This document shows, piece by piece, positions 8,115-17,708 of a stretch of 64,000 nucleotides of DNA. The DNA is from Deinococcus marmoris DSM 12784 (GTDB taxonomy: Bacteria; Deinococcota; Deinococci; Deinococcales; Deinococcaceae). How positions within the stretch are numbered: position 1 is the stretch's first letter; each line of letters begins with the position of its first letter. The notes below the pieces were generated by a model. That model was given only the letters and a program-made list of their open reading frames with translations. It was not told the origin of the DNA and made no database searches. The stretch spans positions 22,682-86,681 of the forward strand of contig NZ_JNIV01000008.1 of NCBI RefSeq assembly GCF_000701405.1. The letters run 5' to 3'. Position numbers and translations under genes: made by a program.

Positions 8115-9011
8115 GTGGACTTACTCCCACAACTGCTGATCGCGGGCGTCGTGATCGGCAGCGTCTATGCCCTGGCCGCGCTGGGCTTCGTGCTGATCTA
8201 CAAGTCCAGCCGCGTGATCAACTTCGCGCACGGGCAGATCATCGCCACCGGGGCGTTTATCGCCTTCGCACTGACCCAGCGGGGCGTCAATTTCTGGCTG
8301 GCCGGGCTGATCGCCATGCTCACCACCTTCCTGCTGGGCATGCTGATCGAGCGCGTGTTTCTGCGGCGCATGGTGGGCCAGCCGATTATCGCGGTCATCA
8401 TGGTCACCATTGGCCTGAGCAGCGTGATCGACGGCCTGATTCACCTGACGCCCTACGGCGCGGGAACCTTCGGCTTTGAGCGCCCTGCATTGCTGACCGG
8501 GCAGGGCATCGAACTGTTCGGCCTGCCGCTGTCCAAGACCCAGATCGCGGGCGTGTTGATGGCGCTGGCCTTGCTTGGCGGCTTCACCTACTTCTTCAAC
8601 AAAAGCACCCTGGGCATCACCATGCGCGCCGTGGCCGATGACCAGATGGCGGCCATGAGCGTCGGCACCAGCGTGGAGCGCGTGTTCGCACTGGCCTGGG
8701 CGGCGGCGGGCCTCACGGCGGCGGCGGCGGGCGTGATCCTGGGCCTGATGAGCGGACTGACGCTGGGCGGTCTGGCAGGCATTGGTCTCAAGGTCTTTCC
8801 GGTGGTGATCCTGGGCGGTCTGGACAGCGTAATCGGGGCCATCGTGGGCGGCATGCTGATCGGCATTCTGGAAAACCTCTCGGCGGGCTATCTGGACGGC
8901 GTCGTGCCGGGGGGCGGCACCCGCGAGGTGTTTCCCTTCATCATCCTGATCATCGTGCTGCTGATCCGCCCTTACGGGCTGTTTGGTACGAAGGAGATCG
9001 AGCGTGTATAG
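8115..9011 (+). CDS. Branched-chain-type ABC permease, LivH-like
   Basis: A 298-aa inner-membrane permease with about eight hydrophobic segments. The N-terminal pattern (GVVIGSVYALAALGFVLIYK, then VINFAHGQ) and the EAA-like region around GLKVFPVVILGGLDSVIGA are characteristic of LivH. The GTG start is preceded by AAAAGGAGGT, one of the strongest ribosome sites in the window. It would form the membrane channel with the LivM-like protein downstream. Confidence 0.92.
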   Translation: MDLLPQLLIAGVVIGSVYALAALGFVLIYKSSRVINFAHGQIIATGAFIAFALTQRGVNFWLAGLIAMLTTFLLGMLIERVFLRRMVGQPIIAVIMVTIGLSSVIDGLIHLTPYGAGTFGFERPALLTGQGIELFGLPLSKTQIAGVLMALALLGGFTYFFNKSTLGITMRAVADDQMAAMSVGTSVERVFALAWAAAGLTAAAAGVILGLMSGLTLGGLAGIGLKVFPVVILGGLDSVIGAIVGGMLIGILENLSAGYLDGVVPGGGTREVFPFIILIIVLLIRPYGLFGTKEIERV

Positions 9012-9065
9012 GTCCGGCATGGTGGCAAGCGGCTTGAGAGTGAGACCCACGAAGGGCGTGCGCTG

Positions 9066-10139
9066 ATGCCCGCCTCCCGCTTTACCCAGACCGGCAATTA
9101 CCGCACCAAGTACCGGCAGGACCAGACGATCTTCGCCACCTATGCCGAGCAACTGAGCCTGATCGTGCTGATCGGCCTTTTGCTGCTGCTGCCGCTGATC
9201 CTGCCCAAGACCATGCTGCGCGACGTGAACATGATCATGATCTACGCGGTGGCGGTGATCGGCCTGAACATCACCACCGGATACACCGGCCTGATCAACA
9301 TCGGGCAGGCGGCGTTCATGGGCGTGGGGGCGTACGCCACGGCACTGGCGGCCACGCGGCTCAACCTCCCCTTCTTCCTCGCCATTCCGATTGGTGGACT
9401 GGCGGGCGCGCTGGTCGGCACCTTTGTTGGCCTGCCCAGCCTCCGCCTCAAATACCTGTATTTAGCGGTTGCCACCCTCGCCTTCCAGATCATCTTCGAG
9501 TGGGGCGTGGGGCACACGCCGCTGCTGGCGCAGGGGGGCGCGATCAGCCTGCCGCAGGTGCAGGTGTTCGGGGTCAAGGCCACGTTCTTTAACCACAATT
9601 TCGTGTGGTACTACCTGATTCTGCCGGTGCTGGTTGTTATGGGCCTGCTGTGGCGCAACGTGCTGCGGACCAAACACGGACGCTCACTGATCGCCGTGCG
9701 GGACAATGACCGGGCTGCCGCCGCGATGGGGATCAACCCCGGCACCGCCAAGATCATGGCCTTCATGATCGGCTCGTTCTACGCCGGCATCGCGGGCGGG
9801 CTGTTCGCGTACTTCCAGAAAGCCGTGGTGATCGAGGATTACGGCCTGCACATCTCCATTCAACTGCTGGCGATGGCGATTGTGGGCGGGCTGGGCAGCC
9901 TGCCGGGCTCGTTCCTGGGGCCGCTGTTTATCGTGACGCTGGACCGTCTGGTGGGCAACGGCAGCCAGTGGCTGGGGGCACAGAACCTGTTCCCGGCGGG
10001 GGTGGATGTGGCCACGGCGCTCCGCCCACTGTCCTTCGGCCTCGCCATCGTGCTGTTCCTGATGTTTGAGCCGCGCGGGCTGGCCAACTGGTGGCGACTC
10101 TCCAGGCTGTATTTCAAGAAGTGGCCGTATAAGTTCTAG
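9066..10139 (+). CDS. Branched-chain-type ABC permease, LivM-like
   Basis: A 357-aa polytopic permease. It shows the LivM signatures NITTGYTGLINIGQAAFMGVG near residue 80 and the EAA-like loop AIVGGLGSLPGSFLGP near residue 280. About 25 polar residues precede the first membrane helix. The gene follows the LivH-like gene by 54 bp and precedes the binding protein by 88 bp. Substrate specificity is set mainly by the binding protein, so branched-chain amino acids should not be assumed. Confidence 0.92.
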   Translation: MPASRFTQTGNYRTKYRQDQTIFATYAEQLSLIVLIGLLLLLPLILPKTMLRDVNMIMIYAVAVIGLNITTGYTGLINIGQAAFMGVGAYATALAATRLNLPFFLAIPIGGLAGALVGTFVGLPSLRLKYLYLAVATLAFQIIFEWGVGHTPLLAQGGAISLPQVQVFGVKATFFNHNFVWYYLILPVLVVMGLLWRNVLRTKHGRSLIAVRDNDRAAAAMGINPGTAKIMAFMIGSFYAGIAGGLFAYFQKAVVIEDYGLHISIQLLAMAIVGGLGSLPGSFLGPLFIVTLDRLVGNGSQWLGAQNLFPAGVDVATALRPLSFGLAIVLFLMFEPRGLANWWRLSRLYFKKWPYKF

Positions 10140-10227
10140 CGGCCCCACAAGTGCAACGAATCCACCCTCCAATATCAACGTCAATCCAAATCCCTACCCG
10201 CCCTCTCACCGTTCGGAGGTTCCACCC

Positions 10228-11415
10228 ATGAAGAAGACCCTGATGCTGTCCGCCCTCGTTTCCCTGTCCTTCGCCGCTGCTCAGAAAACCGTGACGCTGC
10301 CGTGGTCCGGGGCCATCACCGGACCGACGAGCGACGCCGGAGCCAGCTACGCGGCGGGCGTGGAGGACTATTGCAAGTACGCCAACGCGCAGAAAATGCT
10401 GCCGGGCATCACCCTCAACTGCGTGACCCGCGATGACCAGTACAACAACGCCAACACCCAGCGCAACTTCGAGGATTTCGTCGCCAACCTGAACGCCCCG
10501 GTGTTCCTGGGTTACGCGACGGGCGGTGCCCTGCAACTCAAGAGCGTGATTCAGGAAACCAAGATTCCCACGCTGACGGCCAGCTATCACATCGGCATCA
10601 TCGACGCGCCCGACAACACCTACACCTTCCTGCCCGTCAGCAGCTACAGCGAGAACATCGTGGCGCTGCTGGAATACATCGCCAAGAAGGAGCGCGGCGC
10701 GAAGGTGGCGCTGATCGTCAACCCCAGCCCCTTCGGGCGTGACCCGGTGGTGGACGCCCGCAAGGCCGCCACCCGTCTGGGCCTGAAAATCACCGACGTG
10801 CAGGAGGTGGGCGGCAACAATCTGGACAATACCGCCCTGCTGAAGCGGCTGGAGTCGCAGGGCGCGAAATACATCATCAACCAGAACACCGCCGGGCCGG
10901 TGGCGAACATCCTGAAGGACGCCAAGCGGTTGAACCTGCTGGGCAAGATGCAGTTTATGGGCGCGCACTACACCGGTGGGGAAGACCTGACCAAGCTGGC
11001 CGGGGACGCCGCCAAGGACTTTATCTGGGCCACCAGTTACTACCTGTACGACGAGGCCAGCCAGCCGGGCATCATTCTGGCGAAGAAGATCGGCGCACAG
11101 TTCAAGCGCAATGCGGACACCATCCGCAGCGTGCATTACACCAGTGGACTGATGGCGTCGGCCATTGCCATCGAGGCCATGAAACGCGCCGGGGCCAACC
11201 CGGACGCCGCCGGGGTCTACAAGGGCCTGATCAGCATGAACGGCAGCAAGTCGTTCAACCCCGGCTTTGCCGTCGGCCCGGTGACCTTCAGCGCCAAAGA
11301 TCACATCGGCGCGGAAAGCCTGCGGCTGTTGCAGGCCGATGCCACCGGGAACTTCAAGGCGATCACCGGGGCGCAGCGCAGCGCACTGTTCCAGCTTGTT
11401 CACCCGCTGAAGTAG
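10228..11415 (+). CDS. ABC transporter substrate-binding protein, LivJ/LivK-like
   Basis: A 395-aa exported binding protein. The start ATG at 10228 follows TTCGGAGGT and gives a clear signal peptide (MKKTLMLSALVSLSFAAA, cleavage about residue 19); the longer frame starting inside the permease gene is not needed. The mature protein matches the Peripla_BP_6 family (ITGPTSDAGASYAAGVEDY near the start, then VFLGYATGGA). It captures the ligand outside the membrane for the permease pair. Confidence 0.92.
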   Translation: MKKTLMLSALVSLSFAAAQKTVTLPWSGAITGPTSDAGASYAAGVEDYCKYANAQKMLPGITLNCVTRDDQYNNANTQRNFEDFVANLNAPVFLGYATGGALQLKSVIQETKIPTLTASYHIGIIDAPDNTYTFLPVSSYSENIVALLEYIAKKERGAKVALIVNPSPFGRDPVVDARKAATRLGLKITDVQEVGGNNLDNTALLKRLESQGAKYIINQNTAGPVANILKDAKRLNLLGKMQFMGAHYTGGEDLTKLAGDAAKDFIWATSYYLYDEASQPGIILAKKIGAQFKRNADTIRSVHYTSGLMASAIAIEAMKRAGANPDAAGVYKGLISMNGSKSFNPGFAVGPVTFSAKDHIGAESLRLLQADATGNFKAITGAQRSALFQLVHPLK

Positions 11416-11527
11416 GGCGCGTCGTCTAAAGCCTTCTGCTGCCTGGGCAGATGGCTGGGGAGGGGAGGCGTGTGACTCGCGCCTCCGCCCCACGTCACCC
11501 CAACACCCGCCTCGGAGGTCCACCCTC

Positions 11528-12376
11528 ATGACCCTCTCCACCCCCCAACCTGCTACCGCTCCGCCGCCCCAGACTTCGGCCAGCAAGGACGACCTGACTG
11601 TCAACAACGTGGAAGTCGTCTATCACGACATTATTCAGGTGTTGCGCGGCGTGAGCCTGACCGTACGGGCCGGTCAAGTGACTAGCCTGCTCGGCACCAA
11701 CGGCGCAGGAAAAACGACAACACTGCGGGCCATTTCAGGGTTGCTGAAACCCGAGAACGGCAAGATCAGAGAAGGCACCATTTCCTTTGCGGGCAAGATT
11801 TTAAGCGCCCTCAACGGCACCGACGTCGTCAAATCCGGCGTGGTGCAGGTGCCGGAGGGCCGCCGCGTCTTCAAGCACCTGTCGGTGGAGGAAAACCTGC
11901 GGGCCGGGGCGATTCTGGGCCGGGGCAACTGGAAAGACGATCTGGAGCGCATCTACACCTACTTTCCCAAGCTGCCCGCACTGCGGCACAAGCAGGCCGG
12001 GTACACCTCCGGCGGCGAGCAGCAGATGATTGCCATTGGCCGCGCGTTGATGGCCCACCCGAAAGTGCTGCTGCTGGACGAACCCAGCCTGGGCCTTGCG
12101 CCGCTGCTGGTCGCCGAGATCTTTGACAACGTGCGCCGCATCAACCGCGAGGAGGGCCTGAGCGTGCTGGTGGTGGAGCAGAACGCCAACATCGCTCTTC
12201 GGAACAGCGATTACGGCTACGTCATGGAAAGCGGACGCATCGTGATGGAAGGCCCCAGCGCCCACCTCGCCAGTAACCCTGACGTCAAGGAGTTTTATCT
12301 GGGCGTCACCGAGGGCGGCGTCCGCAAGAGTTTCAAGGACGTCAAGAGTTACAAGCGGCGCAAACGCTGGATGTGA
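11528..12376 (+). CDS. ABC transporter ATPase, LivF-like
   Basis: A 282-aa second ATPase of the HAAT transporter. Walker A is GTNGAGKT, the signature is TSGGEQQMIAIGRALM, Walker B is LLLDEPSLGLAP and the switch region is VVEQNANIAL, the LivF form. The first ~20 residues are Pro/Thr-rich. The ATG follows CTCGGAGG. The C-terminus ends in a basic stretch (SYKRRKRW) beyond the usual LivF end. Confidence 0.92.
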   Translation: MTLSTPQPATAPPPQTSASKDDLTVNNVEVVYHDIIQVLRGVSLTVRAGQVTSLLGTNGAGKTTTLRAISGLLKPENGKIREGTISFAGKILSALNGTDVVKSGVVQVPEGRRVFKHLSVEENLRAGAILGRGNWKDDLERIYTYFPKLPALRHKQAGYTSGGEQQMIAIGRALMAHPKVLLLDEPSLGLAPLLVAEIFDNVRRINREEGLSVLVVEQNANIALRNSDYGYVMESGRIVMEGPSAHLASNPDVKEFYLGVTEGGVRKSFKDVKSYKRRKRWM

Positions 12377-12422
12377 AGGGCGTTCGGGTGCCTACGCTCT
12401 AAACAAGACGTCAGGGCTTTTA

Positions 12423-12585
12423 GAGCCTATTCGGAAAGTGGAGCGTCTGTTTTGATTAAGGTGCGCTGGGAGGGCGTCTGCGGTTCACCCCCTCCCTAAC
12501 CCTCCCCCATAAAGAGGGAGGGAGTGGAAACACTGTCTGAGTCACATTAAATCTGATACTCACCTTCGACTTCCCGAATAGGCTC
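12423..12585. mobile_element. MITE-like element (163 bp) with IS5-type ends
   Basis: The ends are inverted repeats: GAGCCTATTCGGAAAGT on the left and ACTTCCCGAATAGGCTC on the right, one mismatch. Both sides are flanked by TTA (12420-12422 and 12586-12588), a 3-bp target duplication. There is no open frame for a transposase, so it would move in trans. The interior carries a GC-rich block (about 12467-12525) that is also present, inverted, in the 17221-17411 element. The IS5/IS1031 affiliation is inferred from the ends and TNA-type duplication only. Confidence 0.75.
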
Positions 12586-12588
12586 TTA

Positions 12589-12645
12589 GCTCCTCCCTCC
12601 TTGCGGGGGAGGCTGGGAGGGGGGTGGCAGGCACCGCCTGCCTTG
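12589..12645. repeat. GC-rich repeat block next to the MITE
   Basis: The stretch GCTCCTCCCTCCTTGCGGGG and the following GAGGCTGGGAGGGGGG match 17280-17317 almost exactly. It lies between the MITE and the next gene, where it could form a stem in RNA. Together with the MITE it fills the whole space between the LivF-like gene and the ligase. Confidence 0.6.
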
Positions 12646-12661
12646 CCTTTAAGGACAATCA

Positions 12662-13813
12662 ATGACCAACACACTCCAACCAAGTTCCACCGCACCCGCC
12701 AATCAGGCTGAATTGCTGGTTCGCCTCAAGAGCCATCCCCTCTACCGCGCTGCCCTCAAGCAGACCTCTGAAAACTCCAACTGGGGCACTGTTCCCTTCC
12801 TGACCCGCGAACGACTGACGGAGGCTTTTGAGGCGGGCGAACTGGCCCACCCCGACGCCGTGCGCGTTCATCTCACGCCGCATCTGGGCGGGGGTTGGCT
12901 GCCCGAATACGCCACGCGGGCGGACATTGACGCGCACGGGCAGGCGGCGGCGTCGGCTTTCGCGCGGGCGGGTGTTCGCCCTGAAGATCACGTTCAGATC
13001 GCCTTCGGCTTTCACCGCTTCGCAGGCGGCTGGATCATGCAGGACGGCTTCGAGGCGCTGGGCACAAAAACCCTGCCCTTTGGTCCCGGCGAATCGGAAG
13101 CGCAACTGGACGCCATTCGGAAACTGGGCGTGCGCGTCCTCGTTTCCGCCCCCAGTTTCGCGCAGAAGCTGGGCGAGGCAGGTGCGCGGGTAGAACTGCT
13201 GATCTCGTCGGGCGAGCCGCTCACCAGCATCGCGGGCCGCCGGGAGCGGGTGGAAGCGGCGCTGGGCTGCGTGGCCCTGGACGCCTACGCCAGCAGCGAG
13301 GCCGGAATGATGGCCCTGGAAACCCCCGAAAAGAACGGTCTGCGCGTGCTGGAAGACTGGGTCCATCTGGAAGTCATAGATCCCGAAACCGGGGCGGCCA
13401 TGCCGGACGGTGAACGCGGAGAACTCGTCGTGACCCATCTGAGCAAGCAGGCCATGCCATTGCTGCGCTTCCGCACCGGGGACCTGACCCGGCTGGAAAG
13501 GCGTGCGGACGGTGTTTATCTGCCCGGCGGCGTCTTCGGCAATGTTGGCGGCATGCTCAAGGTCAAGGGCGTCAAGCTATTCCCGCGTGAAGTCGCGTTC
13601 TGGCTGGCGGGGCATGGGCTGGACCACAGCCAGCACACGCTGAGGCTGTGGTCTCAGGGCGGCGCGGATCGCCTGGGGTTGACTGTTCGCGGCGAGATGC
13701 CTGAGAGCGTGGACGTGCTGCTGGCCGACTTCCAGCGCCGTTTTGCCATCCGGTTGGATGCGCTGGCCGTCACCACGGATCACGAGGGCGCAGGCGTGCT
13801 GGACGAGCGGTAA
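12662..13813 (+). CDS. PaaK-like / AMP-binding family protein
   Basis: A 383-aa protein related to the phenylacetate-CoA ligase and F390-synthetase-like branch of AMP-binding enzymes. Recognisable parts are YASSEAGM near residue 220 (equivalent to the YG-TE motif) and PLLRFRTGDLTRLERR near residue 275. A canonical YTSGTTG P-loop is not evident, and the protein is shorter than the usual 420-440 aa of PaaK. It may therefore be a divergent ligase or a non-catalytic relative. It lies last in the transporter cluster, 285 bp beyond the LivF-like gene and separated from it by mobile repeats. Confidence 0.7.
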   Translation: MTNTLQPSSTAPANQAELLVRLKSHPLYRAALKQTSENSNWGTVPFLTRERLTEAFEAGELAHPDAVRVHLTPHLGGGWLPEYATRADIDAHGQAAASAFARAGVRPEDHVQIAFGFHRFAGGWIMQDGFEALGTKTLPFGPGESEAQLDAIRKLGVRVLVSAPSFAQKLGEAGARVELLISSGEPLTSIAGRRERVEAALGCVALDAYASSEAGMMALETPEKNGLRVLEDWVHLEVIDPETGAAMPDGERGELVVTHLSKQAMPLLRFRTGDLTRLERRADGVYLPGGVFGNVGGMLKVKGVKLFPREVAFWLAGHGLDHSQHTLRLWSQGGADRLGLTVRGEMPESVDVLLADFQRRFAIRLDALAVTTDHEGAGVLDER

Positions 13814-14000
13814 TAAAGGCAGAAAATCGAGACAGAAAAAAGCCCCAGCAACTGTGGGGCAGCCTTCCTGACTTCACCCGGCCAGGTTAAATTGTTTGGC
13901 CCCCTCAGCATGGGGCCTGCGCCTGTGCGGCGCGTGTGAGGGAGATTGAGCTGGCCTTGGGTGACCGCCGACTGGACCGTCATGTGATACATGAAGGAGT

Positions 14001-15179
14001 GTGACTGGCCGCAAGAAGCAGAAAATCAGAATCGTCCGCCCGCCTGTGCGTGAAGAAACCGGTGGCAGCGGGGATTATTTCGGGGTCCGCCCCGCCAGAC
14101 TCGGCCAGAGGTTGGAAGGGATGACTGCCCTCACCAAACCCGGCGTGCGCGGTTTTCCCGGTGTGGACGCGGCCCAGGAGTTGTTGGCCCAGACCATGCG
14201 AAAGGACCGGGTGTCGGGCGAGGTGCTGGACCTGTCGGCGGCAGGTGGATTGCTGGGCAGCTTGCCCGGTGTGGCCCTGCGTGCGGTGGAGGGTTCGGCG
14301 GCGGCGCTGGCAGTGCTGGAGTCTGCGGGTTACGAATTTCTGGCTGCTGCCCCCGGCGATGCGCTGGCTGAACGCTGGCCCGAACGGGCGCGCACGGTGG
14401 CACTGACGCTGGCCGGGGACCGGGGCAACGCTTACATCTCGGCGCAGATCGCCTGGGCGCACGCGCAGACGCCTCCGGGCGGCACACTGTATCTGGCGGG
14501 GGACCGCGACAAGGGCTTTGACCGCTATGTGCGCGCGGCGGGCGCAGCATTCGGGACAGGGGAGACGGTGGCCCGTGACGGCGGAATGCGCGTGGCCCGT
14601 CTGACCCGTCGCCCCGGCCCCACGCCGCTCCTGCCCGAAGCCGAGAACTACGAGGCGTTCGGCATCCAGATTGTCGGTTTACCCGGAGTCTTCAGCGCGG
14701 GCAAGGCGGATAAGGCGACTTCTCTGCTGCTGGAGACGTTGGGAGAACTGGACCTGTCCGGCCAGCACGTTCTCGATCTGGGCTGCGGCGCGGGCCTGAT
14801 CGGTGCGTGGGCGGCCCGGCGCGGGGCAAAGGTGACCCTGGTGGACGGCGACTTGCAGAGCGTCCGCAGCTCGCGCCTGACGCTGGAGGCGAACGGATTG
14901 GCGGGCGAGGTCATCCACTCGGACGTGGACGCGGCTCTGGGCGAGCGCACCTTCGACATCATCCTGACCAATCCGCCCTTTCATGTGGGGCGCGGCGTGG
15001 TGCTGGATGTGGCACTGGAGTTCCTGGCCACGGCCTCACGCCGCCTGAAGCCGGGTGGCACGCTGTATCTGGTAGCAAACGAACCTCTGCCCTACGAAAC
15101 GCCGCTGCGTGAAATCGGCCCGGCGCGGGAACTGGCGCGTGCGGGCGGATTCAAGGTACTGGCGGCGACGCGCGGCTGA
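14001..15179 (+). CDS. Class I SAM-dependent methyltransferase, RsmC/RlmG-like
   Basis: A 392-aa protein with an N-terminal degenerate methyltransferase half (residues about 40-190) and a C-terminal active half. The latter has the SAM motif VLDLGCGAGLIGAWAA (about residue 258) and the NPPFHVG catalytic motif (about residue 323) typical of guanine-N2 rRNA methyltransferases such as RsmC and RlmG. The two-half arrangement also fits that family. The GTG at 14001 has AAGGAG only 1 nt upstream, so the true start may be a later codon such as GTG 14046. The exact rRNA target cannot be assigned. Confidence 0.8.
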   Translation: MTGRKKQKIRIVRPPVREETGGSGDYFGVRPARLGQRLEGMTALTKPGVRGFPGVDAAQELLAQTMRKDRVSGEVLDLSAAGGLLGSLPGVALRAVEGSAAALAVLESAGYEFLAAAPGDALAERWPERARTVALTLAGDRGNAYISAQIAWAHAQTPPGGTLYLAGDRDKGFDRYVRAAGAAFGTGETVARDGGMRVARLTRRPGPTPLLPEAENYEAFGIQIVGLPGVFSAGKADKATSLLLETLGELDLSGQHVLDLGCGAGLIGAWAARRGAKVTLVDGDLQSVRSSRLTLEANGLAGEVIHSDVDAALGERTFDIILTNPPFHVGRGVVLDVALEFLATASRRLKPGGTLYLVANEPLPYETPLREIGPARELARAGGFKVLAATRG

Positions 15180-15235
15180 CCTGACCGGGAACCTTTTCCC
15201 CGTTTGACACGTAATGGAAGTGTTGATACGCGTGC

Positions 15236-15264
15236 TGGCAGATTCACCGGGGGCGTGGTAAAAT
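15236..15264 (+). promoter_or_regulatory. Candidate sigA promoter (extended -10)
   Basis: TAAAAT at 15259-15264 is preceded by TG one base upstream (TGGTAAAAT, extended -10). A weak -35 TGGCAG (15236-15241) lies 17 bp upstream. A consensus TTGACA also exists at 15204-15209, but no good -10 follows it at the right distance. Confidence 0.4.
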
Positions 15265-15399
15265 TTACGACTGCCTTCAGGTGGGCGCTGGCCCGCGAAT
15301 GCGTTTGCTAGACTGGCGCGTTTCGGCATCCAGTCTCCGGGTTTGAGACCTGAGTTCCGCCTTTCCCCGATTGATCCATTTTTTGCCACAGGAGGCCGC

Positions 15400-17088
<1,689 letters not shown>

Positions 17089-17104
17089 TCAGATTGTTGT
17101 TCTG

Positions 17105-17138
17105 CGCCGCCCCGGACTTTCGTCGGGGGCGGTTTTTT
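17105..17138 (+). terminator. Rho-independent terminator of sigA
   Basis: GCCGCCCC pairs with GGGGGCGG around a short loop and is followed directly by TTTTTT. It begins 17 bp after the sigA stop codon. Confidence 0.9.
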
Positions 17139-17172
17139 GTGGCTTTAGACGGCGATCTCGTAGGGTTGCCGC

Positions 17173-17536
17173 CACGGTTTAACCCCTCAGTCTGCTTCGC
17201 AGCCAGCTCCCCTTAAAGGGCTGTGTGATGCAGAGATCTCTCTCATAAAAGTGACGATACCGATAAACACGGCATTTTTAGCTCCTCCCCCCTCGCGGGG
17301 GAGGCTGGGAGGGGGGAACCGCAAACGCCGTCCCAGTGCGGTCAGAGAAAAATGGCATTTTGCGAAAATCAGCGCAAAGCTAAACATGAGAGACTTGTCT
17401 GCATCACCCAGCCTTAAAGGGAGCCAAGAAGCACAAAAGTCCTGTGCCACAAGCAATCTCCTTGCCTCCCTTCTAAGGGGAGGTGCCCCGTAGGGGCGGA
17501 CTCGCAGAGCTGCGAAGCAGAGGGGTTCAACCGTGG
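17173..17536. repeat. Dispersed ~150-bp repeat, copy 2, interrupted by a MITE
   Basis: Begins CCACGGTTTAACCCCTCAG and ends GAGGGGTTCAACCGTGG, the same inverted ends as the copy at 7893-8046. A 191-bp element (17221-17411) is inserted in its AGCTCCCCTTAAAGGGAGCC block. Removing that element and one copy of the 10-bp duplication restores a repeat about as long as copy 1. Most of 17140-17640, which has no gene, is occupied by this repeat. Confidence 0.85.
17221..17411. mobile_element. MITE-like element (191 bp) with 10-bp target duplication
   Basis: The left end CTGTGTGATGCAGA and right end TCTGCATCACCCAG form terminal inverted repeats with one mismatch, extended inward by CTCTCAT/ATGAGAG. Both sides are flanked by CCTTAAAGGG (17211-17220 and 17412-17421), a 10-bp direct duplication. 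No transposase is encoded. A 10-bp duplication is usual for IS4-family elements, so mobilisation by such a transposase is inferred. The interior holds the GC-rich block shared with 12467-12525. Confidence 0.85.
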
Positions 17537-17640
17537 CATCCCCCCTGCCCGCCACGAAGCCGATCCACTGACAAGCCTCCACCCGAAAAGAGCTAAAAAC
17601 GGCAACTTTTCCCCACCCGAGCGCGTATTCTCCACTTGAG

Positions 17641-17664
17641 ATGATGTTCGAGGAATTCTCCTGA
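17641..17664 (+). other. Candidate 7-codon leaderless mini-ORF before the DUF4129 gene
   Basis: ATG ATG TTC GAG GAA TTC TCC TGA lies 9 nt after a TATTCT -10-like box (17626-17631). Its TGA overlaps a CTG in frame with the downstream gene (CTGA), and GAGGA inside it is 6 nt from that CTG, an ideal ribosome-site spacing. It could couple translation of the membrane protein gene to this leader. Confidence 0.35.
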
Positions 17665-17708
17665 CCGCCGCGCCGCGTGAGGAACCCTGGCTGGACGCCC
17701 CGGCACGG

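Noticed and set aside
13842..13860. Hairpin GCCCCA...TGGGGC after the PaaK-like gene
   Set aside because: The T-run would be on the minus-strand transcript, where no gene ends; on the plus strand no T-run follows. The overlapping 70-codon minus frame (13780-13992) has no support.
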